From the NCBI GenBank assembly GCA_013334975.1, contig JAAXWL010000021.1, positions 1 to 32,288 of the forward strand: 32,288 bases of DNA, read 5' to 3'. This stretch comes from Chlorobiaceae bacterium (GTDB lineage Bacteria > Bacteroidota > Chlorobiia > Chlorobiales > Chlorobiaceae). Made by a program: the position numbers and the translations under genes. Shown piece by piece: positions 1 through 7,232 of this stretch (position 1 is its first letter; every line of letters begins with the position of its first letter). The notes under the pieces were generated by a model that had not been told where the DNA came from, did not search any database, and saw nothing but the letters and a program-made list of their open reading frames with translations.

Positions 1-315
1 GTCGGACTCAATCCGAATGCCGATGGAAGTTCGATATCGAACTTCCAGTACCTTGCCGCCGACATCGATCATGATGGCAGAGTACGGGCAACCGACGCAA
101 TGGACATTCTCAAAATGGCTGTCGATCACGGCAGCGCCCCCGCTCAGGAGTGGCTCTTCTTTTCAGACGAAGCAAGAAGCCTTGCGATGACCCGCAAAAC
201 AATCGACTGGAATGCAGTACAACTCGATGTGACGCTGAACAATGATATGGAACTTGACCTCATCGGCGTTCTCAAAGGCGACGTCAACGGAAGCTGGATC
301 GAGAGCATGATCTGA
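1..315 (+). CDS. C-terminal part of a large secreted Ca-binding (dockerin/EF-hand-like) protein, 5' partial
   Basis: Frame 1 is open from the first base of the window to the TGA at 313-315, so the start lies outside. The visible 104 residues contain one clear calcium-binding repeat with the D-x-D-x-D-G pattern (ADIDHDGRVRATDAMDILK, about residues 20-39), as in dockerin type I and related EF-hand-like modules. A degenerate second site (KGDVNGSW) lies near the C-terminus. Such terminal modules are common at the ends of very long surface or secreted repeat proteins in several Gram-negative phyla; that the missing part is a giant adhesin is inference. No membrane segment or catalytic motif is visible. 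A strong hairpin follows the stop codon. A start codon inside the repeat at position 100 would split the module and is unlikely. Confidence 0.7.
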   Translation, partial: VGLNPNADGSSISNFQYLAADIDHDGRVRATDAMDILKMAVDHGSAPAQEWLFFSDEARSLAMTRKTIDWNAVQLDVTLNNDMELDLIGVLKGDVNGSWIESMI

Positions 316-335
316 AACACGAAACATAAACAAAC

Positions 336-360
336 GGGGCGACCGAAAACCGGTCGCCCC
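336..360. terminator. hairpin after the Ca-binding protein gene
   Basis: A perfect 10-bp GC-rich stem (ggggcgaccg / cggtcgcccc) with a 5-nt loop lies 20 nt after the stop codon. There is no clear U-run on the plus strand; the minus-strand side is T-rich (gtttgtttatgttt). It may act as a bidirectional 3'-end structure. Confidence 0.55.
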
Positions 361-512
361 GAAATCAGAAACACAAAAACCAATACATCAACGAACAACA
401 CAATATCGTTCCCTCAGACCATAGAAACCGCCGGAGTTACCATCCTGAATCTGGCTTGCTCATGTCTGCTGTTTTTTTGGATCCCTTCACTTTGTCCATA
501 CCCCGCACCTTT

Positions 513-1214
513 TCACCCTTCACTTCGCCTCTTACCTGAAACTCTGGTTCCAGCATGCACAGCTAGACCAATCCCGAGGAGCAGGGCAGTAGCCGGCTCG
601 GGCGTAGCCACACCTCCATAGACGCCTATTTCATCGATTGCTGCGCCAGAAGTGGCAAAAGTGATTCTCACATATCTCGCATCAACAGGAGTAAAACTCG
701 TAACAATCGTATCGTTCCCATCTATCAGTCCATTATAACCGAGAGAGCCAGAATAGTCCACGAAGCTGTATCCATAACCATCTAAAGATACCTCGATAAC
801 AAATTGCCCCGGATCACGATCATCGAAATAGCCAAGCCGGTCTCTGCCGAACGTGACACTATTGACACTGTGTTTGCTTCCGAGATCCAGCTTAACCCAG
901 CTATTGGTGCTGTTGCCAATCCAGCTCGATCCGTTTCCATAGTAACCGTCATTAAGATAGGATGCATTATGAATAACAGGATAGCCGCTTATGGTACCGC
1001 TTACAATCGGCGTAATCCCGTTACGAGCAAGGTTTCCGGTACTATTGTATGCACGATATGATCCCTGACCGACAGGATACCCCGGTCTGTACATCTCACT
1101 ACCTGTCAGAGTCGGAATGGACGCAATCGATATGATTGCTGCATGGGCTTGAGCGGAAAATAAAGGCGTCAACACGCAGGCCACAGCAAGTGCCCTGCAA
1201 TATTTGCTTTTCAT
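513..1214 (-). CDS. PEP-CTERM sorted exported protein with F5/8 type C (discoidin-like) domain
   Basis: A 233-residue protein. Residues 1-26 form a signal peptide (basic start, hydrophobic core, AQAHA cleavage-like end). The middle holds a discoidin/F5-8C-like carbohydrate- or surface-binding domain, recognised by WVKLDLGSKHSVNSVTFGRD and later ARYVRITF, both typical of the beta-sandwich edges. The C-terminus has the PEP-CTERM layout: TPEPATALLLGIGLA, a hydrophobic stretch, then basic residues (RVSGKRR). PEP-CTERM proteins are processed by exosortase and usually end up in the outer envelope or extracellular matrix. No exosortase gene is in this window. The gene stands alone, with a 308-nt gap upstream. 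Ligand unknown. Confidence 0.75.
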   Translation of the reverse strand: MKSKYCRALAVACVLTPLFSAQAHAAIISIASIPTLTGSEMYRPGYPVGQGSYRAYNSTGNLARNGITPIVSGTISGYPVIHNASYLNDGYYGNGSSWIGNSTNSWVKLDLGSKHSVNSVTFGRDRLGYFDDRDPGQFVIEVSLDGYGYSFVDYSGSLGYNGLIDGNDTIVTSFTPVDARYVRITFATSGAAIDEIGVYGGVATPEPATALLLGIGLAVHAGTRVSGKRRSEG

Positions 1215-1522
1215 GTTATAGACTTTTTTGTATTAGAACATTCCTTTCTGCCCGACAACAAAAAACCAGGAAACACTTATCACAATACCAGCATTGCACT
1301 TACCGAATGCACCTTCCTGACGCCGTGCATTATCGGATATACTGCCACCAATTATACAAAAAACATTTTGAGATTTCATAATAAAAAACCTTTTTCATTC
1401 CCCTTCCAGTTCTGACCATTTAATAAAACAGAAGAAAATAATACCATTAGATATGCTTATTTTTTTCATTGAATAACCCAACCTTCCATTGCATAGCAAC
1501 TATCACAAATGTATTTCCTGCA
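1215..1522. other. intergenic stretch without a recognisable gene
   Basis: AT-rich, upstream of the PEP-CTERM gene (its promoter should lie here). I see no convincing coding frame, repeat or RNA. Confidence 0.4.
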
Positions 1523-1717
1523 TCATACCCCCAGAACCTGTATGCTCTCTTCGCCGAACTGGCTGATGACGCAGACGGCGATTCTACGACCGGGCGTTGC
1601 TGGAATCGGGTGTGAACGGAAGCCGTAGAGGCGGTCGAAGGATTCTCCGTCGTCGTGGGTGCCGCCGCAGAAAAAAAGCTGGCTGACGATGTAATTGCTG
1701 CCGTCGGTGATGTTGCG
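1523..1717 (-). pseudogene. unidentified gene remnant
   Basis: A 64-codon minus-strand frame, open after a TAG at 1718-1720 and ending at the TGA at 1523-1525, reads like real protein: [18 protein letters not shown], then [18 protein letters not shown], then [18 protein letters not shown]. It has no start codon and its 5' part is not in frame upstream, so it looks like the 3' end of a broken gene. I do not recognise the family. It lies downstream of the decayed toxin-antitoxin pair on the same strand, which suggests one old accessory patch. The overlapping Ala/Ser-rich frame at 1447-1785 has the low-complexity look of a shadow. Confidence 0.3.
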
Positions 1718-1951
1718 CTATTTGACTTCATCTGTTCCGGAAATACCGTCGCAAAACCTTGAGTCATAAGAATATGGGTTATCACTCAATGATTCAGTGC
1801 CCTGACAGAGCATCGTATTCACCTTTTCTTACCCCGCATCCTCTCTGAATGGAATCGGTGCGCGGGGATCGGATGTGTGCCGGATGGAGGAGCTGTTGTC
1901 GGGCATTTTCGGGATCAGGATTTCAGTTCCTCTTCCTTGACGACAAACAGA

Positions 1952-2359
1952 TTACCTGCCATTTTGTACGTTTTGCCTGGACTTTGGCGCCCTGCCGGAT
2001 TGGTCGCGCCTGGACTCATTGCCAGGCACTGCTTCACATACTTCGGCAGCCCAGCAAACCTCGATCAACGGAACGCCGAGAGCCGCTTCGAGCTTTGATA
2101 TCGTTTCAAACGTAAGGTTTTCACTCCCTTTGACAATTTTGCTCACTCGCTGGGGTGAAATGCCGATGAAACGGGCAAGCTCTTTCTGCGGCATGTTCCG
2201 TTCATCAAGAGTCGAAAGAACGCGGAGCGCGATGTCGGCTGAACGATCGAGCCATGACTGATTGGCTTCAAACCAATCAGCACGCTCCAGCCAGCCGGAT
2301 GACTGGTGTAAAACACCCTTGTCGAGCTTTTCTTTCAATGTCGTCTCTGTCATCATCAT
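1952..2359 (-). CDS. XRE-family antitoxin-like transcriptional regulator
   Basis: A 135-residue protein with a helix-turn-helix at about residues 54-96 (QKELARFIGISPQRVSKIVK, then LTFETISKLEAALGVPL), typical of HigA/XRE-type antitoxins that repress their own operon and neutralise a partner toxin. The start codon overlaps the last codons of the upstream toxin remnant (ATG at 2359-2357, toxin stop at 2358-2356), the usual coupling of toxin-first TA pairs. The C-terminal 40 residues are Arg/Ser/Gln-rich and look like an out-of-frame tail: the +1 frame reads MAGNLFVVKEEELKS and then stops, a more natural ending. The gene may therefore carry a 3' frameshift near 1960. The HTH itself looks intact. 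Confidence 0.65.
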   Translation of the reverse strand: MMMTETTLKEKLDKGVLHQSSGWLERADWFEANQSWLDRSADIALRVLSTLDERNMPQKELARFIGISPQRVSKIVKGSENLTFETISKLEAALGVPLIEVCWAAEVCEAVPGNESRRDQSGRAPKSRQNVQNGR

Positions 2360-2803
2360 AGTTCCAGATATTGAAAATCATCCTGCATTAGCAGATCGTG
2401 TTCAACAAGAAATGCCTGACCATTTCGAGCTTCCACAACTCCTCCTGTAAACCGGATGACTCCATCCTGGACATTAATTTGATAGCTCCACCCGTCATAA
2501 CGAAACAGTTTTGTGCAAAACGTATCGCATACATTCTCAGCCTTCGTTTTTCTGATCGGCCCCTCGCATTGTTTTTCTGAAGAGTCTTCAAACGATATTC
2601 ATTTCTGTCAAGAGGCTCCTGCGAAAAAGAATCGACTCTTTTCTGATTGCACGTGCAGCCTGTTCAACGATTATCCCGCAGTAATAGCCCGTTAGCAAAA
2701 GGCTCCGGTTATCCCGGAAAAAGTGGAAAAGGTAGTCTGTATCGTCAATCCACAGATCGAAAAGACGCTCGAACTCATCCAGACGTTCGTCACCGTATCG
2801 CAT
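2356..2803 (-). pseudogene. toxin of a toxin-antitoxin pair, broken by two frameshifts
   Basis: Three consecutive minus-strand frames give one protein. The first (from ATG 2803) reads LDEFERLFDLWIDDTDYLFH through RAIRKESILFRRSL and stops near 2588. The second (about 2591-2388) reads LRMYAIRF, FVMTGGAIKL and EELWKLEMVRHFLL. The third ends HDLLMQDDFQYLEL at the TGA at 2358-2356, overlapping the antitoxin start. From memory this matches the layout of a small RelE/ParE-like toxin-side protein encoded just upstream of XRE antitoxins in green sulfur bacteria and Bacteroidetes, including the TGGAIKL core; a homology search would settle it. Frame changes near 2590 and 2400 should inactivate it. A small deletion at the first junction is possible. 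Confidence 0.6.
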
Positions 2804-2867
2804 CGCATATTGCCCTTCCCCTGTCTCTCTTTCGGTTATAATTCAAACAAGCTCCATCATAATCAAC

Positions 2868-3053
2868 CTATAAGTTTATTTCCGCAATCCTGTCAAGCAA
2901 CTGAATGCGTATGTCGCAGATGTCGTTGGCTATTTCGATGAAGTGCCAGCGTCCGTAGCCGTATCGATGGCGAACAAAGTTGACTGCCGGAAGCCATCGG
3001 TTCTCGACGTACCAGCGCTTTTCAGCCTTGTCGGTGTTCTGATCAGCAACACT
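2868..3053 (-). pseudogene. possible C-terminal remnant of a type III restriction subunit
   Basis: An open frame with no start, between TGA 3054-3056 and TAG 2868-2870. It reads [20 protein letters not shown], then [20 protein letters not shown] and ends [10 protein letters not shown]. The W..AVN....YGRW.F.EI..DI pattern resembles the end of type III restriction (Res) subunits, where this segment follows the endonuclease core. It is only 61 codons long, so most of the gene is gone. It lies just upstream of the broken toxin on the same strand. The identification rests on pattern memory and is tentative. Confidence 0.4.
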
Positions 3054-3485
3054 TCACCATAACTTTTCAAGCTAACTCCTTCCGGTCGCTCATGAACAGA
3101 GGGTTAAAGGATCATGGATTAATACAACGGCATGAACAGCAAAAGGGGCAAAACTGATTCTGAAAACCGTTTTCAGGCGTCATGTCACGGAAATCAGCTC
3201 TCTTTTATATACTGATTAGTTACATCGTTTACAAGAGAGCAATCGATTTTCTCCTGACAATGGTATCGACGGACAAAATCACCAGTCAAAAGAAACTCAC
3301 GGGGCATGGTGGTTGAAAATCCTGAAACCCTGACATGCCGACAGATACCGCCGGAAGCAAGGTTTTTCATCGATACCGATACCGATTTCGATATGAATTA
3401 GGAGGATAGAGTTACCTTGCGGCTCTATGAAAGGGATCATTTCATTTTTTTCATACATTGCATATTGTTAGCATGAAGCTGGCCT
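3054..3485. other. intergenic stretch upstream of the ABC importer
   Basis: No convincing gene. It carries a short CGATACC repeat fragment at 3368-3394 and AT-rich DNA just before the importer start (3430-3475), where its promoter probably lies. Confidence 0.4.
3368..3394. repeat. short CGATACC-type repeat fragment
   Basis: Two tandem cgatac units followed by cgatttcgat. It is the same core as in the longer repeats at 6945-7165, 23262-23580 and 31960-32185. Confidence 0.6.
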
Positions 3486-4976
3486 GTGAACTTTAACCCC
3501 CGTCCTGCCACGAAAAAACTCTTGATCCTCCTTGTGCTGCTGGTGTGCGATGCACTGGTGGCGGGCGCAGTCCCCCGGCTTCGCTGGGGCGCCGATCCAA
3601 GCGGTGGGGCGCCCTATGTGTTCAGCGATCCATCCCATCCAGAATCCTATACCGGTTTCGATCACGAGTTCGCCGAAGCGCTGGCCCGTCAGATGGGCAT
3701 GAATGCTGAGTTCATGCCGACAGACTGGGAGAGCATCGTCGCTTCACTTCAACGTAAGGAGTTCGATGTTATCATCAACGGATTCGAGCCTACCGAAGAC
3801 CGGGCACGGGAGGTGCTCTTCAGCAAGCCCTATTATCTGTTCCAGCTCCAGTTGACTGTCAGAAAGGGTGAATCACGTATCCGTTCGATCGAAGATTGCA
3901 AACGACTCGGCATTGCCGTTGGCACCCTGGTCAACTGCTCATCGTCACGAATGCTCGACGCTGGCGGCTATCAATCGGTCGGTTACCAGGATCCGGTCGG
4001 AGCCTATAAAGACCTCGAAATTGGCCGGATCAATGCCGTGGTGATGGATGTTGCGGCGGAGATGTTCTACGCCCGAAAAAACTCCAGTCTTCGCCAGGCA
4101 GGAAAGCCGTTCAATACCGGAGCTTATGTTGTCGGTATCCGGAAAGAGGACAAGGCTTTGCTCACAAGGGTGAATGCTGCCATCGATTCACTGGCCAACA
4201 ACGGCACAACCGAAAAGATTTTCAGAAAATGGGATTTATGGAATGAGGAGCAGTTGACACTACGCACGGAGCGCCCGGTAAAATATGAGGTAACCAGCGC
4301 AATGTTCAATTGGTCGGAAGGGCTCATCAAGCTGAGCAAGGCTGCCGGCGTCACGGTGCTTCTCGCTTTCGGGGCTATGGTCATTGCTGTTGTGCTGGGC
4401 GTTCCGCTCGCTCTTGGCCAGTCAAACGGCAACCGGCTGGTAAGCTCCCTCTGCACCGTCTACATCGAGTTTTTCAGAGGCACACCGGTACTCGTTCAGC
4501 TTCTGTTTCTCTATTTCGGTCTTCCTGTCGTCGGCATTACCCTTCCCGGCTGGTTGACGGCTATCGTCGGCCTCGGGCTCAACTACGCAGCCTACGAGTC
4601 TCAGGTTTACCGGACGGCGTTCCAGAGTGTTCCGTCGAGGCAGTGGCATGTAGCCTACTCCCTCGGCATGAGGCCAGTGCAGGCATTCAGAAGAATCATC
4701 TTTCCGCAGGCTTTCCGCATTGCACTGCCTCCAATGACCAACGATTTTGTAGCACTGTTCAAAGACACCTCGACAGCATTTGCCATTGCGGTCTGGGAGC
4801 TTGCCACTGCCTATCGCGAACTGGCCAACGCCACCCAGAGCTACCTCGGTATCGGCGTTGTGGTATGCTGCTACTATCTGGCTATGAGCCTGCCTCTGGC
4901 GCACCTGGCGCACCGGCTCGAACAGCGGTTACAGAGAAAGTCTGCTGGAATTCTCTCTTCGGGGAGCGACAAATGA
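3486..4976 (+). CDS. polar amino acid ABC importer: fused periplasmic binding protein and permease
   Basis: A 496-residue protein with a GTG start. Residues 10-29 form a signal/anchor segment. Residues about 32-252 are a family 3 solute-binding domain (YTGFDHEFAEALARQMG, WESIVASLQRKEFDVIINGF, RAREVLFSKPYY). Residues about 278-480 are a His/Glu/Gln/Arg/opine-type permease with FFRGTPVLVQLLFLYFGLP and the EAA cytoplasmic loop (YRTAFQSVP to GMRPVQAFRRIIFPQAF, about 375-410). The fusion places substrate capture and the membrane channel in one chain; fused importers of this kind are known in some bacteria. The stop codon overlaps the ATPase start (ATGA), so the two are translationally coupled. Substrate is probably glutamine, glutamate or another polar amino acid; it cannot be fixed from sequence. 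An out-of-frame ATG at 3473 gives only a few codons. Confidence 0.88.
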   Translation: MNFNPRPATKKLLILLVLLVCDALVAGAVPRLRWGADPSGGAPYVFSDPSHPESYTGFDHEFAEALARQMGMNAEFMPTDWESIVASLQRKEFDVIINGFEPTEDRAREVLFSKPYYLFQLQLTVRKGESRIRSIEDCKRLGIAVGTLVNCSSSRMLDAGGYQSVGYQDPVGAYKDLEIGRINAVVMDVAAEMFYARKNSSLRQAGKPFNTGAYVVGIRKEDKALLTRVNAAIDSLANNGTTEKIFRKWDLWNEEQLTLRTERPVKYEVTSAMFNWSEGLIKLSKAAGVTVLLAFGAMVIAVVLGVPLALGQSNGNRLVSSLCTVYIEFFRGTPVLVQLLFLYFGLPVVGITLPGWLTAIVGLGLNYAAYESQVYRTAFQSVPSRQWHVAYSLGMRPVQAFRRIIFPQAFRIALPPMTNDFVALFKDTSTAFAIAVWELATAYRELANATQSYLGIGVVVCCYYLAMSLPLAHLAHRLEQRLQRKSAGILSSGSDK

Positions 4977-5716
4977 TCACCATCAAAAACCTTAGCGCCT
5001 CGGTTGAAGGAACTCGCCTGCTGAACAACATCAGTATGGAGCTTGAATCGGGCAGAATACTCGGCATCATCGGACCTTCAGGCAACGGTAAAACCACCAT
5101 CCTGATGTGCCTGTGCGGACTGCTGCCATTCGAGAGCGGCAGCATCACCATCGACGGGCAAACGCTCCTGGCAAAAGAGAGCAAAACCATATCCGAAACG
5201 CTCTGGGCATTCAGAAAAAAATCGGGAATCGTGTTTCAGCATCTCCACCTCTTTCCACACCTGACCGTCCTGAGCAATATCATCGAAGCTCCGATACAGG
5301 TAAGCCGGAAAACAAGAACCGAAGCTGAACGTGAAGCCATGCTGCTGCTCGAAAAGCTCGGCATCGATCAGTACCGGAACAAATTCCCTGAAGAGCTTTC
5401 AGGCGGAGAGCAACAACGGGTAGCAATCCTGCGGGCCCTTGCCATGAATCCGAGAGTACTGATGCTCGATGAACCAACCAGCGCCCTCGACCCCATCAGG
5501 AGCGGCGATGTGCGCCAGTTGCTCCAGGAGTTTGCGGCAGAAGGACATACCGTGGTGATCGTCTCGCATTCGGTACGCTTCCTGAAAGGATTTGTCGATC
5601 ACCTGGCCTTCATGGGCAAGTCGGAACTGATCGAGATAAACACCACCAAAGAGCTGCTTGAACATCCAAAGGACGAACGCACCAGGGAGTACCTCCGCTT
5701 TTCCGAACTGAGCTGA
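4973..5716 (+). CDS. polar amino acid ABC transporter ATPase (GlnQ/HisP type)
   Basis: A 247-residue ATP-binding subunit starting at the ATG that overlaps the TGA of the fused binding-protein/permease gene. Walker A is GPSGNGKTT (34-42), the Q-loop lies at GIVFQHLHLFPHL (about 85-97), the signature is LSGGEQQRVA (142-151), and Walker B plus D-loop is VLMLDEPTSALD (162-173); the H-loop is VIVSHS. It energises import by the partner gene. A longer upstream frame exists but only antisense-like sequence precedes this ATG. With the fusion gene it forms a complete two-gene importer, needing two copies of each chain. The C-terminus is full length for the family. Confidence 0.92.
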   Translation: MITIKNLSASVEGTRLLNNISMELESGRILGIIGPSGNGKTTILMCLCGLLPFESGSITIDGQTLLAKESKTISETLWAFRKKSGIVFQHLHLFPHLTVLSNIIEAPIQVSRKTRTEAEREAMLLLEKLGIDQYRNKFPEELSGGEQQRVAILRALAMNPRVLMLDEPTSALDPIRSGDVRQLLQEFAAEGHTVVIVSHSVRFLKGFVDHLAFMGKSELIEINTTKELLEHPKDERTREYLRFSELS

Positions 5717-5751
5717 ACCCGCAACTCCTCTCAATGATGATGAAGTGAGAA

Positions 5752-5812
5752 GTGGGCACTGGGCACTGGGCACTGGGTTTCCCTATTCCCTATTCCCTAT
5801 CAGGTACTGGGA
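5752..5812. repeat. G/C-run repeat (ACTGGG / CCCTATT family), copy 1
   Basis: Three to four tandem gggcact units are followed by ttccctattccc and taccggg-like reversal (ggtactggg). The two halves can pair as gggaa/ttccc-type hairpins. It lies between two convergent genes. Related copies are at 6876-6900, 7168-7232, 19006-19058 and 28090-28150. Confidence 0.8.
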
Positions 5813-5858
5813 ATTCTCTGTTCCGGCATGCCTTGCAAATGACAGACAAGCGTTTGAA

Positions 5859-5890
5859 CAAAAAAAAGGCAGGGTTTTCAGCCCTGCCTT
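5859..5890 (-). terminator. intrinsic terminator of the second PEP-CTERM gene
   Basis: Minus strand: 9-bp stem aaggcaggg / ccctgcctt with a 7-nt loop, then a run of T (5860-5867 are all A on the plus strand). It begins a few bases after the stop codon of the gene. Confidence 0.85.
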
Positions 5891-5896
5891 CAGAAA

Positions 5897-6496
5897 CTAT
5901 CTGTTTCTTCTGAACCTCCCTGCTGCCAGACCGGCTATCCCGGTACACAACAGGAACAAGGCAGATGGTTCCGGAACGGTTGTCGTGACCGGTGTCTGTG
6001 TCAAATCCACCAAACCACTATCGACAAAGGACAAGCCGGTGACAAATGCCGTCGGATTTTCCGGATCCAGATTAGCTGTTGTCTCGATACCCATAATGCG
6101 GAAACGATCCACACCTCCGGCATCAAAAAAATATGGCGCATTGGCGGCAATGGTCGTGCCAGCATCTGTATATGCGCTGGAACCCGAATCCCACAACCAC
6201 AAATCATACAAACCATCGTCTCCAGCCACCGAGGGCAGCAGCATGGAGGCGATGTTCGGACCAGACAGAATTTGATAGTCGTAACCAATTGCAATGTCAG
6301 GATCAATGTATAAATAGACTCCAGGACTCACTATATACGCAAAGCGGTATGAGCCATCGGGTTGCTGGACTGAAACTAACGGGGTGCCCGGATCCAAACC
6401 CGGAGCTGCAATAATAGCTAACGCAGTACCGGTTTTAAGAGTGAACATCAAACCAGCAACCAGAAAAAAGCGCGATATTTTTTTCATCATAATCAC
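5897..6496 (-). CDS. PEP-CTERM sorted exported protein
   Basis: A 199-residue protein. Residues 1-27 form a signal peptide (MMKKISRFFLVAGLMF, then GTALA). The middle is rich in Asp, Gly and aromatic residues (YRFAYIVSPGVYLYIDPDIA, YDLWLWDSGSSAYTDAG) with no catalytic motif I recognise; it looks like an all-beta extracellular protein. The C-terminus is a canonical PEP-CTERM signal: VPEPSALFLLCTGIAGLAAG followed by RFRRNR. It should be exported and then handled by exosortase. The gene is monocistronic, with a strong terminator directly after it. MM starts two codons apart allow a start at the third or fourth codon. Confidence 0.8.
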   Translation of the reverse strand: MIMMKKISRFFLVAGLMFTLKTGTALAIIAAPGLDPGTPLVSVQQPDGSYRFAYIVSPGVYLYIDPDIAIGYDYQILSGPNIASMLLPSVAGDDGLYDLWLWDSGSSAYTDAGTTIAANAPYFFDAGGVDRFRIMGIETTANLDPENPTAFVTGLSFVDSGLVDLTQTPVTTTVPEPSALFLLCTGIAGLAAGRFRRNR

Positions 6497-6875
6497 ACTC
6501 CTGCATTATTGACATTACGCGAAGGATATAAGCACAAAACAGACTGGCTTCTTCATGAATATTTGCATTATCCCGTTTTTCTGAAGGTAAGAAGCAAGAA
6601 TAAAAGCGATTACAAAACAGTGTACAGACTTGCTGAAATCGCGTCTCTGACACGTTATTCTCTTTGTTCGTAAATACCAGAAAGTTCAATGAATACAAGA
6701 ATGAAGCACTCTCCAGAAGAAAACACAAGATGAGATGCTCGCATCACTCTTTTACGTATGCAGCGAAAAAACTACGTACCATATATACAATACCAGTATA
6801 AAAACTGCTTTCTTGAAATTAAAAAACAAAAATACTATATCAAATAAACACTAAACATTTTTTAACAATTACAAC

Positions 6876-6900
6876 AGGTATTAGGGATTAGGGACCAGTG
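6876..6900. repeat. degenerate G/C-run repeat, inverted relative to 7168-7232
   Basis: Reads ggtattagggattaggg then accagtg. Its reverse complement matches cactgg...tccctattacc in the copy at 7168-7232, so the two flank the CGATACC repeat in inverted orientation. Confidence 0.45.
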
Positions 6901-6944
6901 AGACATCGCGCTTATACTGACGTATTATACGGGGCCGTTGATTT

Positions 6945-7165
6945 ATCCAGATCGGTATCGGTATCGGTATCGGTATCGATTTATTATTTGAAATCAGAAA
7001 ACCGGATTCTTGCTTTATCAGATTAATTTTAAAATAGTTATAATAATTTACCACAATACCCGGTGAGTTATATCAGCCTCTATTCAAGTGAAACTCGATA
7101 CCGATACCGATTTGGATACCGATTTCGATGATAAAAGAAATTCCGACTATTTTCTGTTGACGGAA
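6945..7165 (+). repeat. CGATACC interspersed repeat, copy 1
   Basis: Begins with four tandem ggtatc units (6951-6980) and contains an inverted set (ctcgataccgataccgat, from 7094). Between and after these it aligns with 23262-23580: for example caagtgaaactcgatacc here and caagtggaactcgatacc there, followed by gataaaa in both. Upstream, tttgaaatcagaaaacc pairs with tatgaaaacagaacccc. The copies are clearly diverged. Confidence 0.65.
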
Positions 7166-7167
7166 CA

Positions 7168-7232
7168 CCAGTGGCTGGTCACTGGGCACTGGGCGTCCCT
7201 ATTACCTATTCCCCATTACCCATTACCTGGGT
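7168..7232. repeat. G/C-run repeat, copy 2
   Basis: Tandem actgggc units followed by ccctattacctattcccc and cattaccc runs. It overlaps the 3' end of the neighbouring minus-strand gene, supplying its TAA stop codon. Confidence 0.75.

Larger units (their letters stand above)
6497..7167. other. long AT-rich intergenic stretch holding nested repeats
   Basis: No convincing gene on either strand; the Cys/Phe-rich frame at 6435-6728 overlaps the PEP-CTERM start and looks spurious. The right half holds repeat copies at 6876-6900 and 6945-7165. The 6770-6870 part is very AT-rich without further structure. Confidence 0.5.

Noticed and set aside
1849-2115. Plus-strand ORFs over the antitoxin
   Set aside because: They are shadows of the minus-strand HTH gene, which has a recognisable domain.
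4310-4972. Upstream extension of the ABC ATPase frame
   Set aside because: The sequence before ATG 4973 is an out-of-frame reading of the permease; Arg/Ser/His-rich and not ABC-like.
6435-6728. 97-codon minus-strand ORF rich in Cys and Phe
   Set aside because: It overlaps the PEP-CTERM start region and has no family features or ribosome-binding site.
6945-7165. Possible CRISPR array from the regular CGATACC units
   Set aside because: The units are 6-8 nt, tandem or irregular, with no unique spacers of 30-40 nt and no cas genes in the window.
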